Positions 29,461 to 38,908 of a DNA stretch of 64,000 bases are shown piece by piece; the first letter of the stretch is position 1; the number at the start of each line of letters is the position of its first letter. The position numbers and the translations under genes were made by a program. The notes below the pieces were generated by a model. It was not told the origin of the DNA, did no database searches, and worked only from the letters and a program-made list of their open reading frames with translations. Origin of the DNA: Nitzschia sp. pyKryTriq1 (taxonomy: Eukaryota > Bacillariophyta > Bacillariophyceae > Bacillariales > Bacillariaceae); the NCBI GenBank assembly GCA_956465555.1, contig OY101119.1:558001-622000 (forward strand), given 5' to 3'.

Positions 29461-30819
29461 ATGACTAGGCTCCAACTATACATCGGCAACACCTATCGGC
29501 GCCTTCCGGAAAGCGAGGCTCCCTGGGATCGATCGAAACGCTTCAAAAAGGTTCACGACTACACGGTCTTTGTCGATGTCCTGATTCCGAGCCAGGGGGA
29601 AGCGGATGCGTTGGAGAAGGCCATCGATCGAGTCACCTTCGATCTAGGATCCACCTTTCAAGGAAGTCCCTACCTTTGCCGCGCTCCCGTCCCTGCCAAG
29701 CGCGGATCACAGCGCTTCTGGCGGTTCAGCACTCGTCAACTGGCTTACGGAAGCGTCACTGCTGATATTCAAGTCCGAGTCGCGGGTGGCAAAGTACAAA
29801 ACTTTTCTCATTCCATCTCCTTGAATGCTTCGAGCAGCAACACTACCACAACTCATGTCTTTTCTGAAGACCGAGGACCTCGCCCACTACGGATGGCGGC
29901 CCTTCCCGAGAACGAATTTGGCATTGAACTCGAGTGCACCACCAACTCGGATTTGGAAAGCATCCAAGCAGCCATGCCAGTCCCTTGTCTCTTGATCCGC
30001 AACTATGCTCAAGGTCAAGAGACGTCGGAGTCTTGGAAAATCGTTCCGGACTCGTCGATTGCCTGCAATATTTCCATGCCAAACTGCAATACCTTTGAAA
30101 TTGTTTCTCCGGTGTTGCGCGGTGGAAAAGGGCTCAGTCAGGTCAACAAGATCTGCCAAGCCCTCAAGAATCATGGTATCAAAATCAACAAGAGTATGGG
30201 CTTTCATGTCCACATCAATGTAGAACATTACACATTGAAGCAGCTCATCAAGATCTGCCAGCAGTTTATCAAATATGAGGATGTCCTGGATAGTTTCATG
30301 CCACCCTCCCGCCGCACAGGGAGCGCGGAATCCAAACGCTACTTTCAAAGCAATCGCGATTCCGTCGGCAAGTTTCTTACCAACAAGCAACGCAATCAAG
30401 CCCTCGCCCGCTGCAATTCGGTGGAAAGTCTGGCCCAACTCATGAATGCGGGAAATTCCCGCTACTTCAAGCTAAATCTTCAGAATTTAAGGACGCGCCG
30501 TCAGCCTACTCTCGAGTTTCGGCAACACTCGGCTACCTTGAATTACGACAAGATATCCGCATGGGTCCGTTTCTGTACTCATTTTTGCAGGGATTCCGCC
30601 CGATTGGTGGCCCCCTCTGCCTTTTTGCCCAGCAAGAAACACCAAGATCAATTCAACGCCCTCTTTTGGTATGTCATCAAGGATCGCGCCCTGCGAGATT
30701 TCTACTTAAAACGCCAAGCGGACTTGGAAGAAGAGGAAGAGGACGAACATTGCTGTAGTGGTTGTGAAGACGGGGGTACCTGCCGAGCCAAACGTCCGCG
30801 AGCATTGCGTGCATACTAG
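29461..30819 (+). CDS. YEATS-like domain fused to an amidoligase (ATP-dependent COOH-NH2 ligase)
   Basis: A 452-residue soluble protein. Residues ~30-125 resemble a YEATS fold: H-D-Y-T-V-F-V-D, I-D-R-V-T-F-D-L-G-S-T-F (family: K-V-x-F-x-L-H-x-S-F), R-F-S-T-R-Q-L-A-Y-G-S-V-T-A-D-I and a final H-S-I-S-L. Residues ~150-410 match Amidoligase_2: F-G-I-E-L-E-C, W-K-I-V-P-D-S-S-I, F-E-I-V-S-P-V-L-R-G, S-M-G-F-H-V-H-I-N and Y-F-K-L-N-L...T-L-E-F-R-Q-H-S-A-T-L. Such enzymes have a glutamine-synthetase-like fold and are thought to join amines or amino acids to carboxylates. The tail is acidic, then C-C-S-G-C and a basic end. A YEATS reader on a ligase suggests modification of an acylated-lysine target, but this is inference. 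The YEATS call is weaker than the ligase call. Confidence 0.75.
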   Translation: MTRLQLYIGNTYRRLPESEAPWDRSKRFKKVHDYTVFVDVLIPSQGEADALEKAIDRVTFDLGSTFQGSPYLCRAPVPAKRGSQRFWRFSTRQLAYGSVTADIQVRVAGGKVQNFSHSISLNASSSNTTTTHVFSEDRGPRPLRMAALPENEFGIELECTTNSDLESIQAAMPVPCLLIRNYAQGQETSESWKIVPDSSIACNISMPNCNTFEIVSPVLRGGKGLSQVNKICQALKNHGIKINKSMGFHVHINVEHYTLKQLIKICQQFIKYEDVLDSFMPPSRRTGSAESKRYFQSNRDSVGKFLTNKQRNQALARCNSVESLAQLMNAGNSRYFKLNLQNLRTRRQPTLEFRQHSATLNYDKISAWVRFCTHFCRDSARLVAPSAFLPSKKHQDQFNALFWYVIKDRALRDFYLKRQADLEEEEEDEHCCSGCEDGGTCRAKRPRALRAY

Positions 30820-31025
30820 CATACTAACTAAGCGACGATGGGGGCTCGTCGTTGGTTCAATGCAGATGACTGGAGCACCATGGTAGTTCATCTAGGCGGC
30901 CGATTCCTTCGTTCTATATTACAGCCAAGCCAAGCCAAAGCATTCCCTACCGGTACTACGCGAGTAGCTTATGATATCATATATTATAATTCGCATATAT
31001 ATAATAGAACTTCATCAGTCGCTCA

Positions 31026-33389
31026 TTAACTTCGTTTCTGGTTGATGAGCAAGCTGCGGACAGTGTCGGTGAAGTTCTCAAGACGCTTTCGGTCTGGCAT
31101 CATAATGTTCTTCAAATGTGGATTCCAAAAGAGTGCCGCCTCGGAAATGGGGCTATACCCATGGATGAGAATACCGCAACGTTGTAGATTCCAAATGTCG
31201 ACCAGTGTCTCGCTGCCCAAGCGCTGTGTACTTTCTTCCATAAAGTGAGCAGGTTGGTGGTGGCGATTTCGCACTGCGTCGGATTGGGTGAAGACGACAA
31301 AGTCCTGGCTTGCTGTGCGAGTGCTGTTGGCAGAAGTTTCGAGAAATGTTTCCCAGATGGAGTATGAATCGGTTGTCAAGTAGAGACAGGTGCCACCAGC
31401 AGCGGCAAAAGCAGCAATGTAGTCATGATACGCGGCTTGAGGATATTTTTGGCGGGCCCATTTTCCATCCTTTCGACGGTATCCGGGATCAGGAATGTGA
31501 ACTCCCAAACAAGAAGAGCGTTGCCTGGCGCTGCTTGTATTGAAAATCGTATCGGCCCGTTGAAGAATGTGCCGTCGAGGCATCAACAAACCTGTCAACA
31601 CTCGATGCATCTTTCGTCGTATTGCCACGCCGGCATCTTCCTCGTGGACAATGGGCTTGAATCGTTTATCGAAAAAAACCTCCGACGCCAATGACTTAAT
31701 AGTGTCACGAAATTCGAGATCCAAATCCACAAATTTGAAAACACATGTTTGCCTTTGGAACCAGCTGGGCCACATTGGATCAACGACCACATTCCCATCC
31801 TTGGCCAATTGTTGCCAAAACTTGACAAAGACTCGGGTCGTCCAACGGTTGATCGGCATGAAACTTTCCATCCAGTGAGAAGAGAGATCAAACGAAACAT
31901 GGCCATTCGTAGAGCTGTTACAAGTGGAAACAGCAGAATCAATATCCTGGGGCTCCCACCACTTGCGAGGAAGTTGATATTTTTCATTCCAGTACGTCGA
32001 GTCGATATCTCCACGACTCACGTTGTAAACCATTTCTTCAAAGTCACGAGGGGAACGCAGGGGATGTTGCGGATCTTCAAGGTTCACCGACTGATATATG
32101 AGGTCGGAATGGAGATAAATGGCGCTCTCCGACACGGCAGAATTTCCATGTAACAAAAATCCACAGCGAGAGAGTTCCAGAATGTCTCTCAAGACTTCTA
32201 GATTGGTCAAATGATGCGAATCCATATCGAAAACAGCAGTTTCATCAGGAGATCGGACCGTAGCTTGGGACAAGATCAATCGAGAACGAATCGACTCGGG
32301 CCATTCAGCTCGGACTTGCTCAACAACTTGTTGGGCATCGGTTGCCAAGTAAATACAAACTCGAGTGTTGGTGGCTTCTCGCGCTTGGACATAGGCTTGC
32401 ACAAAGGGTAGAAATTCCGCCAAGCCCAATCGTCGTCGAGCGACTCCCTTGTCCGACCAACGGACGTGCAACCCCAGGCAATCTTGAGTGATCTCAATGT
32501 TTGTTTGATCCGAAATGCTAGGTTGAAACTGATAGTACTTTTGAACAATTTCACTTGCTTGCTTGCGTTGCGGTATGACCCATTCAGTCAAGGGGATGTG
32601 AGGTTGTCCCATGTGGTCGGGCATGACACTGTAGCGCCAAATCTTGGGTGCCCATGGAGCATACACATGCAACCCTGGTGAAACATGAGCACGCTCCATC
32701 TTGACTAAAGGTTTTATGGCACAGGAGAGGTCCCCAGGACAAAAGTCACTAACGGGGTGAAAGTAGTGATTCCACACTCCGGTTCCCAGCAGAGTAAAGG
32801 TAGAGGGTGACTGCTCTGCATAAAACGCTGGTGGACCAGGATAAATAGCATGGTACATGCGTGGATCTCGAACCGAAGTGACTTGAGCGCCTCCTAGAGC
32901 TCGAAACGTTGCACGATACCCATGACCACCATGTACTTTTTCGTCGTATATCAAATGAGAAAAGTTATCAAAGTGGACAAAAGGCAATAAATTGTGCTGA
33001 TCCGCATAGATAAGTTGCCCCACAACAAATTGAAAGAAAATCGTCCCACCTGCTCCTCCAAAATCTCCACTCTCAATATGAAGAATTCCTTGATAGTCCT
33101 CGCAAGCCTTGTGACTCGGCGTACAGTTCCAGTAATTTGATGCTACTTCACCGGTAGGCTGAGGACGCCGGGTGGCAGCTGCCAATGAGGGCCGAGGTTG
33201 CTCTTGACGGAAGGCAGCGCTATTTCGAACGGGACCGGGAGCATCCCTCTCATAACCCCAGTGTTTCAAATCTTGCCCAAAGTTTTCCGAGTGCCGCAGG
33301 ATCTTCCAATTCCAGCCGATGGTCAGTGCGACTGCAACGGCCACCAACAGCCGTAGCCACGTCGTAGTCCCACATTTTCGTTTCGCCAT
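31026..33389 (-). CDS. Type II membrane glycosyltransferase with two fucosyltransferase-like domains
   Basis: A 787-residue protein with a cytosolic start M-A-K-R-K, one signal-anchor helix at about residues 12-27, and a large lumenal part. The first catalytic-type domain has G-L-H-V-R-W-S-D-K-G (family: H-x-R-x-x-D-K), C-I-Y-L-A-T-D and V-L-R-D-I-L-E-L-S-R-C-G-F-L-L-H-G-N-S-A-V-S-E. These are features of the O-/N-fucosyltransferase fold (FUT8/NodZ-like). A second, weaker repeat near the C-terminus has G-V-H-I-P-D-P, C-L-Y-L-T-T-D and L-Q-R-C-G-I-L-I-H-G-Y-S-P-I-S-E, without the H-x-R-x-x-D-K residues, so it is probably inactive. The likely place is the Golgi. The acceptor is unknown. Confidence 0.75.
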   Translation of the reverse strand: MAKRKCGTTTWLRLLVAVAVALTIGWNWKILRHSENFGQDLKHWGYERDAPGPVRNSAAFRQEQPRPSLAAATRRPQPTGEVASNYWNCTPSHKACEDYQGILHIESGDFGGAGGTIFFQFVVGQLIYADQHNLLPFVHFDNFSHLIYDEKVHGGHGYRATFRALGGAQVTSVRDPRMYHAIYPGPPAFYAEQSPSTFTLLGTGVWNHYFHPVSDFCPGDLSCAIKPLVKMERAHVSPGLHVYAPWAPKIWRYSVMPDHMGQPHIPLTEWVIPQRKQASEIVQKYYQFQPSISDQTNIEITQDCLGLHVRWSDKGVARRRLGLAEFLPFVQAYVQAREATNTRVCIYLATDAQQVVEQVRAEWPESIRSRLILSQATVRSPDETAVFDMDSHHLTNLEVLRDILELSRCGFLLHGNSAVSESAIYLHSDLIYQSVNLEDPQHPLRSPRDFEEMVYNVSRGDIDSTYWNEKYQLPRKWWEPQDIDSAVSTCNSSTNGHVSFDLSSHWMESFMPINRWTTRVFVKFWQQLAKDGNVVVDPMWPSWFQRQTCVFKFVDLDLEFRDTIKSLASEVFFDKRFKPIVHEEDAGVAIRRKMHRVLTGLLMPRRHILQRADTIFNTSSARQRSSCLGVHIPDPGYRRKDGKWARQKYPQAAYHDYIAAFAAAGGTCLYLTTDSYSIWETFLETSANSTRTASQDFVVFTQSDAVRNRHHQPAHFMEESTQRLGSETLVDIWNLQRCGILIHGYSPISEAALFWNPHLKNIMMPDRKRLENFTDTVRSLLINQKRS

Positions 33390-33701
33390 GCCTTTCGTTC
33401 ATGTCTGATTCTTGAGATGATTCATTCCGGGTCTTTGAGCTAATTCATACGCAACTAGGAAAATCCTCCAACTAAAGGACGTATTGCTTCTCGTATTCCG
33501 TGGTGTGGTCAATCTCTCTACCGATAAAGCATCTAATAATGAAGCCACACTTTACACCTTCTTGCGGCTGATGGTCGTTCAAATGCTGACGAGAGTTGCG
33601 AGTTGCGATGATGTGCTTTTAGCTTGCTTTACCGTACATTATTTCTTCGTGGATCGCACACCAATGCAGTGAGTATATTATAGCACAAGGTAGCTGTGTA
33701 T
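33390..33701. other. Promoter side of glycosyltransferase and 5S rRNA
   Basis: The space lies between the divergent glycosyltransferase and 5S rRNA genes. A TATA-like word (gtatattata) lies about 30 bp before the 5S start, as in other Pol III 5S genes with upstream elements. No protein gene is seen. Confidence 0.5.
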
Positions 33702-33819
33702 GGGAACGACCATACCAGCATGACAGCACCACATCCCGTCCGCTCTGTGAAGTTAAGCATGCTCGGGCTCGGTTAGTACTACGGTGGGGGACCACGTTGG
33801 AATCCCGAGTGTTGTTCTC
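33702..33819 (+). rRNA. 5S ribosomal RNA, copy 1
   Basis: The 118-nt sequence has the eukaryotic 5S layout: ends GGGAAC and GTTCTC pair as helix I; ATACCAGC, CATCCCGTCCG, the box A region AAGTTAAGCATGCTCGGG, TAGTACTACGGTGGG and GGAATCCCGAGTGTTG follow in order. A T-run directly after the end serves as Pol III terminator. The RNA is a component of the large ribosomal subunit. The gene is single and not in a tandem array. An identical copy lies in reverse at 45218-45335. Confidence 0.95.
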
Positions 33820-34154
33820 TTTTTGTCTTTTTGCACATTGTTTTTTTGACTGCTGGCTGCGGAGACTATGGGATTATCTCTTGCCAGTATACTACTCTAC
33901 TAGTAGTCGGAGAGACAACGACTAATCTAGCTTGTTCTCAAGAACAAAGCTTAATCCAATTATCGAGGAGAAAAGTGCATAAAGCAATTTTTCTTCTTCC
34001 TGAAATACAGGTATTAGTTAGTTCGTACACGTAAACAACATAGAAAGCAAGCTCTAGTCAAGGGCGTGGTGGTGGTGCTAGCCTAGGGAGAGCAAGATAC
34101 AGTAACATCTCAGTTATAGCATTTTTTCTTATTTCTCTCTACTAGCTAGAGTAT
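33820..34154. other. Flank of 5S copy 1
   Basis: The first ~30 bp (T-rich, ending near tttttgcac) resembles the flank of 5S copy 2. The rest has no feature. Confidence 0.5.
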
Positions 34155-34835
34155 CCTAGATCGGAGATTCATCTCTCGGTTGTACTTGTACATGTTGGCA
34201 GATGTTTCGTGTCTTTGGTTGACAAGTGTTAATACCGTTCCAGTCTGCTCCACACTCAGTGTCGACAGCATATTTCCGAGTGTCAAAGCCAAGTAGGGAA
34301 AGTCTCAAAAGGCTCCAGCTGGTCCCGCAAGCAATAAAGAAGCAAGCACACGATTCCATCGTCTCTTCCTTCGAAGTGAAGGCCCACTATGGTCTCTTTT
34401 GCAATTTCCGGGCAGCTTGCAAACGCTAGCTTCATTGCCCTAGAGTCATGTTGCACGGTCTCACCGCATCAAGTACAACCCAGGGTGATGCAGCATAACC
34501 TCCAACTTGAAAGATAAATCACTTGTGAATCTACCAGCTCCTTCTAGCGACTTTGACTTTTTTGCGTTCTCCAAACGTACTTTTCGAGTTTTCTTCCATC
34601 TTTCTTGAATATTGGCGTCGTCGGCATGCCTGGGAAATCCAAGGCCACTCTTTGCCCAGATGTGTAAAAACTCAGAAGACCACAACTCAGGACAAATCGC
34701 TTGCGATATCCGGTGCATCATGCGATGGACAGAAAGTTGGGGGAGAGCCTCCACCACCAGATCTCGATGGAGCTGCTGGCTATCGTAAGGTAGAAATTCG
34801 AGGACAGAGGCGTTCTGACCAGCACAGTTCTCTAT
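34155..34835 (-). pseudogene. Broken copy of the helical-repeat protein gene at 42856
   Basis: The minus strand is clearly homologous to the C-terminal third of the intact gene at 42856-44661. Shared protein-level words include L-H-R-D-L-V, W-A-K-S-G-L-G-F-P, D-L-S-F and H-P-G-L-Y; DNA words such as gcgtttgcaagctgccc and the run around agctggagccttttga are near-identical. A stop follows H-P-G-L-Y, and homology continues in other frames, so it is frameshifted. The N-terminal two thirds are absent. Together with 5S copy 1 it forms an inverted duplicate of the 42.8-45.3 kb block. Confidence 0.8.
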
Positions 34836-34936
34836 CTGAACTCACTATCACTTCTTATTAGATCTCGCACGTACCGCTATTCCGAACTGTCTGTCAATAT
34901 GACTGACTGATATTATAAACAACAACAACAACAAGA

Positions 34937-35599
34937 TTATTGTTTGTCATTATTTTGGAAAGAAGGCCCCGTCAAAGGAACGCGTTCGACCAAATACCAG
35001 TCTTTGACGTCCCCTTGGGTCGACCAGATTTCAATCGCCTCCACCGGCAGTTTGAGTGTATCCGGTGCCCGTGCTTCGAACTTGTCACGGAGTTGCGGAA
35101 TGATTTCTTGCACTTTACGTTCATATGGAAAATCTCCATAGATCAAACTCAAATGCGGCATGTAGGGAGGATCGGATCGTTTTTCCTCAAATATTTGACG
35201 GGCCACCCCATTGGCATGCACGGCAGCATCCGTCAATTTCATAGTACAATAGACGCATTGAAAGAAGGCATCTCTTTGGGAGATATCATCCAGTTCGAAT
35301 TCGTAGGGCCCCAACAGTGTGCCCAAGTGTCGGGTGCGTGCGACCACGTCTTCGACGGGCGTCATGAGCGCTGCCACCAAGGTAACGTGGGGAAGAAAAT
35401 GAAAGGTATCCAATTCGCGGGCGGTCGTCCCGACGATATCATCATAGGCGTCTCTGGCCTTGCCGGCGGGGATCATCCACAGCGAGTGACCTACAAAGGA
35501 ACTCGATTTGTACGGATCCGCCGATGCAGTGGTCGTTGTCGCCGAGGCGGTGGTGTTTCGCGTCGATGTCATCTCGTCGGAGGAAAGTGGGGGTGCCAT
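34937..35599 (-). CDS. Cyclic phosphodiesterase, 2H phosphoesterase superfamily
   Basis: About 220 residues from the ATG at 35599. Two H-x-[ST] motifs define the family: L-P-H-V-T-L-V near residue 72 and M-P-H-L-S-L-I about 80 residues later. Between them lies the usual F-x-C-V-Y-C-T pattern, and V-E-R-V-P-L closes the fold. The N-terminal ~25 residues are Thr/Ala-rich and disordered. Plant-type CPDases open ADP-ribose 1'',2''-cyclic phosphate, a by-product of tRNA splicing; 2',3'-cyclic RNA ends are an alternative substrate. The frame runs farther upstream to 35917, but that part includes a (GAT)n run at 35749-35769 read as poly-Ile and looks untranslated. Confidence 0.75.
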   Translation of the reverse strand: MAPPLSSDEMTSTRNTTASATTTTASADPYKSSSFVGHSLWMIPAGKARDAYDDIVGTTARELDTFHFLPHVTLVAALMTPVEDVVARTRHLGTLLGPYEFELDDISQRDAFFQCVYCTMKLTDAAVHANGVARQIFEEKRSDPPYMPHLSLIYGDFPYERKVQEIIPQLRDKFEARAPDTLKLPVEAIEIWSTQGDVKDWYLVERVPLTGPSFQNNDKQ

Positions 35600-36313
35600 G
35601 ATGTGCTGCTGCTGGGTGGTGATATCCTTGTTTGAAAAAAGTTCAAAGAGGAAGGAGATTGTTGCTCCGTATACTATTTGTGAGCACCACATGCATGAAT
35701 CAATCAATCTCAAACCCTTGTTTGTTCTTGTCGTGTAAAGTAACAAGGTGATGATGATGATGATGATCTGAATCTTCTTGTCGTTTCTCGTTGGCATTTG
35801 CATCAACAAGATTCGATTCCGATTTTCGCCATCCATCGCGATGGATAGTGAGGCGTCTTGCATGCATGCGTTGGATCTCGAATCATCAATCACCGGATTG
35901 GCACATGGCCACGTCACACGTCACACGTCACGTGCACGGGAGAGCGCGCTTTGCTGGTTCGTCTGTCCTGCTCCCCTCTCCATTGACCTCAACGGATGCT
36001 TTTTTTGGTTTTAATAGCTGTCGACGGTCGATGTTGCACGGCTGCGCATGCTATCGGTAGCAGTATGAGTAGTACAAGCAAGTACAAGTACTGCGCGGTA
36101 ATGGTATCTGCGGTAGCTACAGTAGTAGCTCTGCGGTGTCTTCGTTGCACAACAGCTCGAAAGACAATAGACTACAGGTACCAATACTAATACTGAAAGG
36201 TACATCGTAAAGCAGCAGTACCTGGTACTGTAGACGTTCCTCTCTATTATTAGACTTGTCTACATTACAGACTTTATACAGTACAGTATTCCATCGCCAT
36301 CCAAATAATAACA
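35600..36313. other. Divergent intergenic region, no gene seen
   Basis: The space lies between the cyclic phosphodiesterase and GDT1-type genes. It contains (GAT)n at 35749-35769 and an isolated 15-bp match (atcgtaaagcagcag) to the foldback-element end at 36205. Confidence 0.5.
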
Positions 36314-37261
36314 ATGCCAGTTTCTTCCCGGCGGTTGTTGCTTTGGTGTTTGGTGTGTGTGAGTTTGTGGACTCCCTTGACCACCGCCGACACTTCTGCT
36401 GCTGGTTTTGCTGCAAAGGCTGGTCCTCCCAACTCTTTGTTTGGAAGATTGGACTCGAACCACGACAAAGTTCTGAGCTTGGAAGAATTTGACAATGGCT
36501 GGCCACTGATTATCGACCAAATGCCTTCTTTTTCTTCTACAACCACCACGTGGTTGCCCGCCAACATGCACGGTGGATTTTGGAAGGGATTTACTTCGGG
36601 AGTCGCCATGATATTAGCGACTGAAATTGGCGACAAGACCTTTTTCATTGCCGCAGTGTTGAGTATGCGACAAGAACGATCGGCAGTCTTTGCCGGGGCC
36701 ATTTTGAGTCTATACGTCATGACGGTCTTGTCGAGTGTGATGGGTCTCGTGCTGCCCTCGTTGATTCCCATCAAGTACACGCATCTTCTGGGGGGATTTC
36801 TCTTTTTGTATTTTGGAGTCAAACTCGTGCTGGATTCGCGTGGGATGGAATCCAATCGAGTCAGTGAGGAGCTAGAAGAAGTCGAAGAAGAACTCCTGCA
36901 TCCCAAGAAAGCCGACGTCGAATCCGGAGTCGACGATGACGACGACGACAGGAACAGCAACAATAATAGCGGCAGAAACTCGATGAAGCGAGGCTTCACA
37001 CAAGTGGCGATGCAGGCCTTTACACTGACATTCTTGGCAGAGTGGGGGGATCGATCACAAATCGCCACAATTGCGCTCAGTGCTGCCAAGAATCCATTTG
37101 GTGTGACGCTAGGAGGATGTCTCGGGCATACCATGTGCACAGGGCTAGCCGTGCTGGGTGGGCGCATGTTGGCGGCTCGAATTTCAGAAAAGACAGTGTC
37201 ATTTGTGGGAGGTCTGATCTTTTTGGTCTTTGGAATCCATTCCGTCTTTTTTGAAAGCTAA
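36314..37261 (+). CDS. GDT1/UPF0016 (TMEM165-type) cation transporter with lumenal EF-hand
   Basis: A 315-residue protein. A signal peptide (residues ~1-25) is followed by one EF-hand-like loop, D-S-N-H-D-K-V-L-S-L-E-E (about 46-57). The two family signatures follow: A-T-E-I-G-D-K-T-F-F near residue 103 and A-E-W-G-D-R-S-Q near residue 242. Each opens a three-helix half (E-x-G-D-[KR]-[TS]), so six helices in all, joined by an acidic loop with a D-run and N-run. GDT1 proteins export Mn2+ and Ca2+ from the cytosol into Golgi or plastid in exchange for protons. A Ca2+-sensing loop in front is unusual. No clear plastid motif follows the signal peptide, so Golgi/ER is favoured. Confidence 0.85.
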   Translation: MPVSSRRLLLWCLVCVSLWTPLTTADTSAAGFAAKAGPPNSLFGRLDSNHDKVLSLEEFDNGWPLIIDQMPSFSSTTTTWLPANMHGGFWKGFTSGVAMILATEIGDKTFFIAAVLSMRQERSAVFAGAILSLYVMTVLSSVMGLVLPSLIPIKYTHLLGGFLFLYFGVKLVLDSRGMESNRVSEELEEVEEELLHPKKADVESGVDDDDDDRNSNNNSGRNSMKRGFTQVAMQAFTLTFLAEWGDRSQIATIALSAAKNPFGVTLGGCLGHTMCTGLAVLGGRMLAARISEKTVSFVGGLIFLVFGIHSVFFES

Positions 37262-37867
37262 GCAAAGAACTTGGGAGTTGCGCAATTTCCATCAGTTTGC
37301 CGTCAAGCGATCTCAGCTGATCGACTACTATCCAGATATCATTCTCTGTAGTTCGATCTCACGATTCTGCTTGACGTGCAGCCTGTACATTAGATTTCAT
37401 TCTAGATGCCTTTGATAAAGACTACCGGTAGTGACACAAGTACGTACAAGTTTAGTAGAGGAGACAGCAGGGTAGATCGTCCTCAGAGTGCTAGTAGTAG
37501 TGCGATGTTTCTCTTGGCTTGTCTACCAGGATTGGATCTAAAGACACGAACAAGGAGGCGAACACCACCCTAGCAGCAACAATCGCGACCGAATAGGTTG
37601 GAGTGATGTTCGATCAGATGATAGTTTACTTCTAGCCGGAGTCTTAGTATACTCTACTCTCTACTCTACTAGAGTCGGATGAGTCCAATATAGACGAACC
37701 CTCCGATTGCAAGGGTCATTTTGGATCCCGCGGTCACAAATTCAAAGTTGTTGATCTTTGCAATTGGCAATGGCCACATTGCAGTTTTTGTCTAGTTTTG
37801 CCATACGACAACAGAGCAACAAGTCCTTCACTAACCCGCCTTTAATAAGCTCCCTCCACGAAACATC
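37262..37867. other. Intergenic, no gene seen
   Basis: The space lies between two plus-strand genes. One TACCGGTA lies at 37423 and a CTACTCT run at 37653-37670; otherwise unremarkable. Confidence 0.5.
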
Positions 37868-38533
37868 ATGGGTGTCGTTGCCTTTTGCAAGTACACTTTC
37901 CTCCTCGTCAACACGTACATCGATGTCACCAACTCGAACGATCTCGTTCTTTCGTTGGGACTTTACGTCATCTATCCTGCGATTTTGTATCTGTTAATTG
38001 ACAAATTCCATGGAGTGTGCGGTCCAGAAACATATTTGAAAAAGGCGGAAGCTATCGCAGCATGCAATTCCGTCTTTTTATATTTTTCTACCTTGTTGCG
38101 AACCTCCAAACTGATTCATATCATGATCTACAGTGTCGACGCCGACTACAAATCGGGATCTAGACGAAATTTAGATCTAGGAGACACGGATAACGAGGAC
38201 GATCGCAAAGCAGAAGCTTCTCCAGCAAGTGACAGTGCCATCGGTGGTCTGCTGGGAAAACTCAAGTGCCAGACCTGGATGCACCTGACGCAAGAATTGT
38301 CAATTGTCGGATTCGTATCCTTTTTGCTCATCATCTGCCTGCCTGTATTGGCATTCTGGGTCATGTTAATCTCAATATTGGTCTCTGTGTGCGCTTTATA
38401 TTCTCTGATGAAACGAATATGGAAGGATGCCCATGAGAGCACCGGAGGATCTGCTGGAAATGTTGGCGGAGAAGAAGACGACGGTGACGTGGAATTTGAA
38501 GAATTTATGAACAACTTTGCGGATGACGCATAA
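37868..38533 (+). CDS. Integral membrane protein, unknown family
   Basis: A 221-residue protein. An N-terminal hydrophobic segment (L-G-L-Y-V-I-Y-P-A-I-L-Y-L-L-I, about residues 34-48), a moderately hydrophobic stretch (V-F-L-Y-F-S-T-L-L), an acidic cytosolic loop and a long hairpin of two helices near residues 145-180 (I-V-G-F-V-S-F-L-L-I-I-C-L-P-V-L-A-F) precede an acidic C-terminus. No recognised signature. It is a single exon with a good ATG. The 3' end is convergent with the phosphate translocator. Confidence 0.65.
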   Translation: MGVVAFCKYTFLLVNTYIDVTNSNDLVLSLGLYVIYPAILYLLIDKFHGVCGPETYLKKAEAIAACNSVFLYFSTLLRTSKLIHIMIYSVDADYKSGSRRNLDLGDTDNEDDRKAEASPASDSAIGGLLGKLKCQTWMHLTQELSIVGFVSFLLIICLPVLAFWVMLISILVSVCALYSLMKRIWKDAHESTGGSAGNVGGEEDDGDVEFEEFMNNFADDA

Positions 38534-38908
38534 ACCCAGACAGACACGCAAAGGAGGGACTGCGATCTGACTTTATTACTCTTCATTTCCATTCTGAAGA
38601 TTCTTAGGCTGGCATTCACGGGAGCATCGGATGCCTCGTTCCTTTATAGGAGAGCTCACCATTAGATTCTCATTTCCCGTTTGAATCGTCTGTTGATTGC
38701 ACGTTTCAGGAAGTTGTCCTTTACGGCTTTGGAGATCCTGCATCGCTCTAATAGACAACATCTTCTGAGGAGTCTAAGCCGGATAGAGTGTTCGGGGCTC
38801 ATCAGACTTCCTAGCCAGCGCACGCGTGTGTAGATCGCTACCGGCCTGCCAAGACAAGGTCTGAAAACTTAAGAAAATACTGTTGTCAGAGTCTAGTATG
38901 AATTGTTC
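38534..38908. other. Convergent 3' region, no gene seen
   Basis: The space lies between the 3' ends of two genes. No RNA or repeat is seen. Confidence 0.5.

Noticed and set aside
34940-35635. 231-codon plus-strand frame
   Set aside because: Antisense of the cyclic phosphodiesterase, which carries both H-x-[ST] motifs.
34937-35917. 326-residue version of the cyclic phosphodiesterase
   Set aside because: The extra N-terminus reads a GAT microsatellite as poly-Ile and contains no targeting signal; the ATG at 35599 gives the normal family size.
36274-37167. 297-codon minus-strand frame
   Set aside because: Antisense of the GDT1-type transporter; composition is Ser/Pro-rich as in shadow frames.
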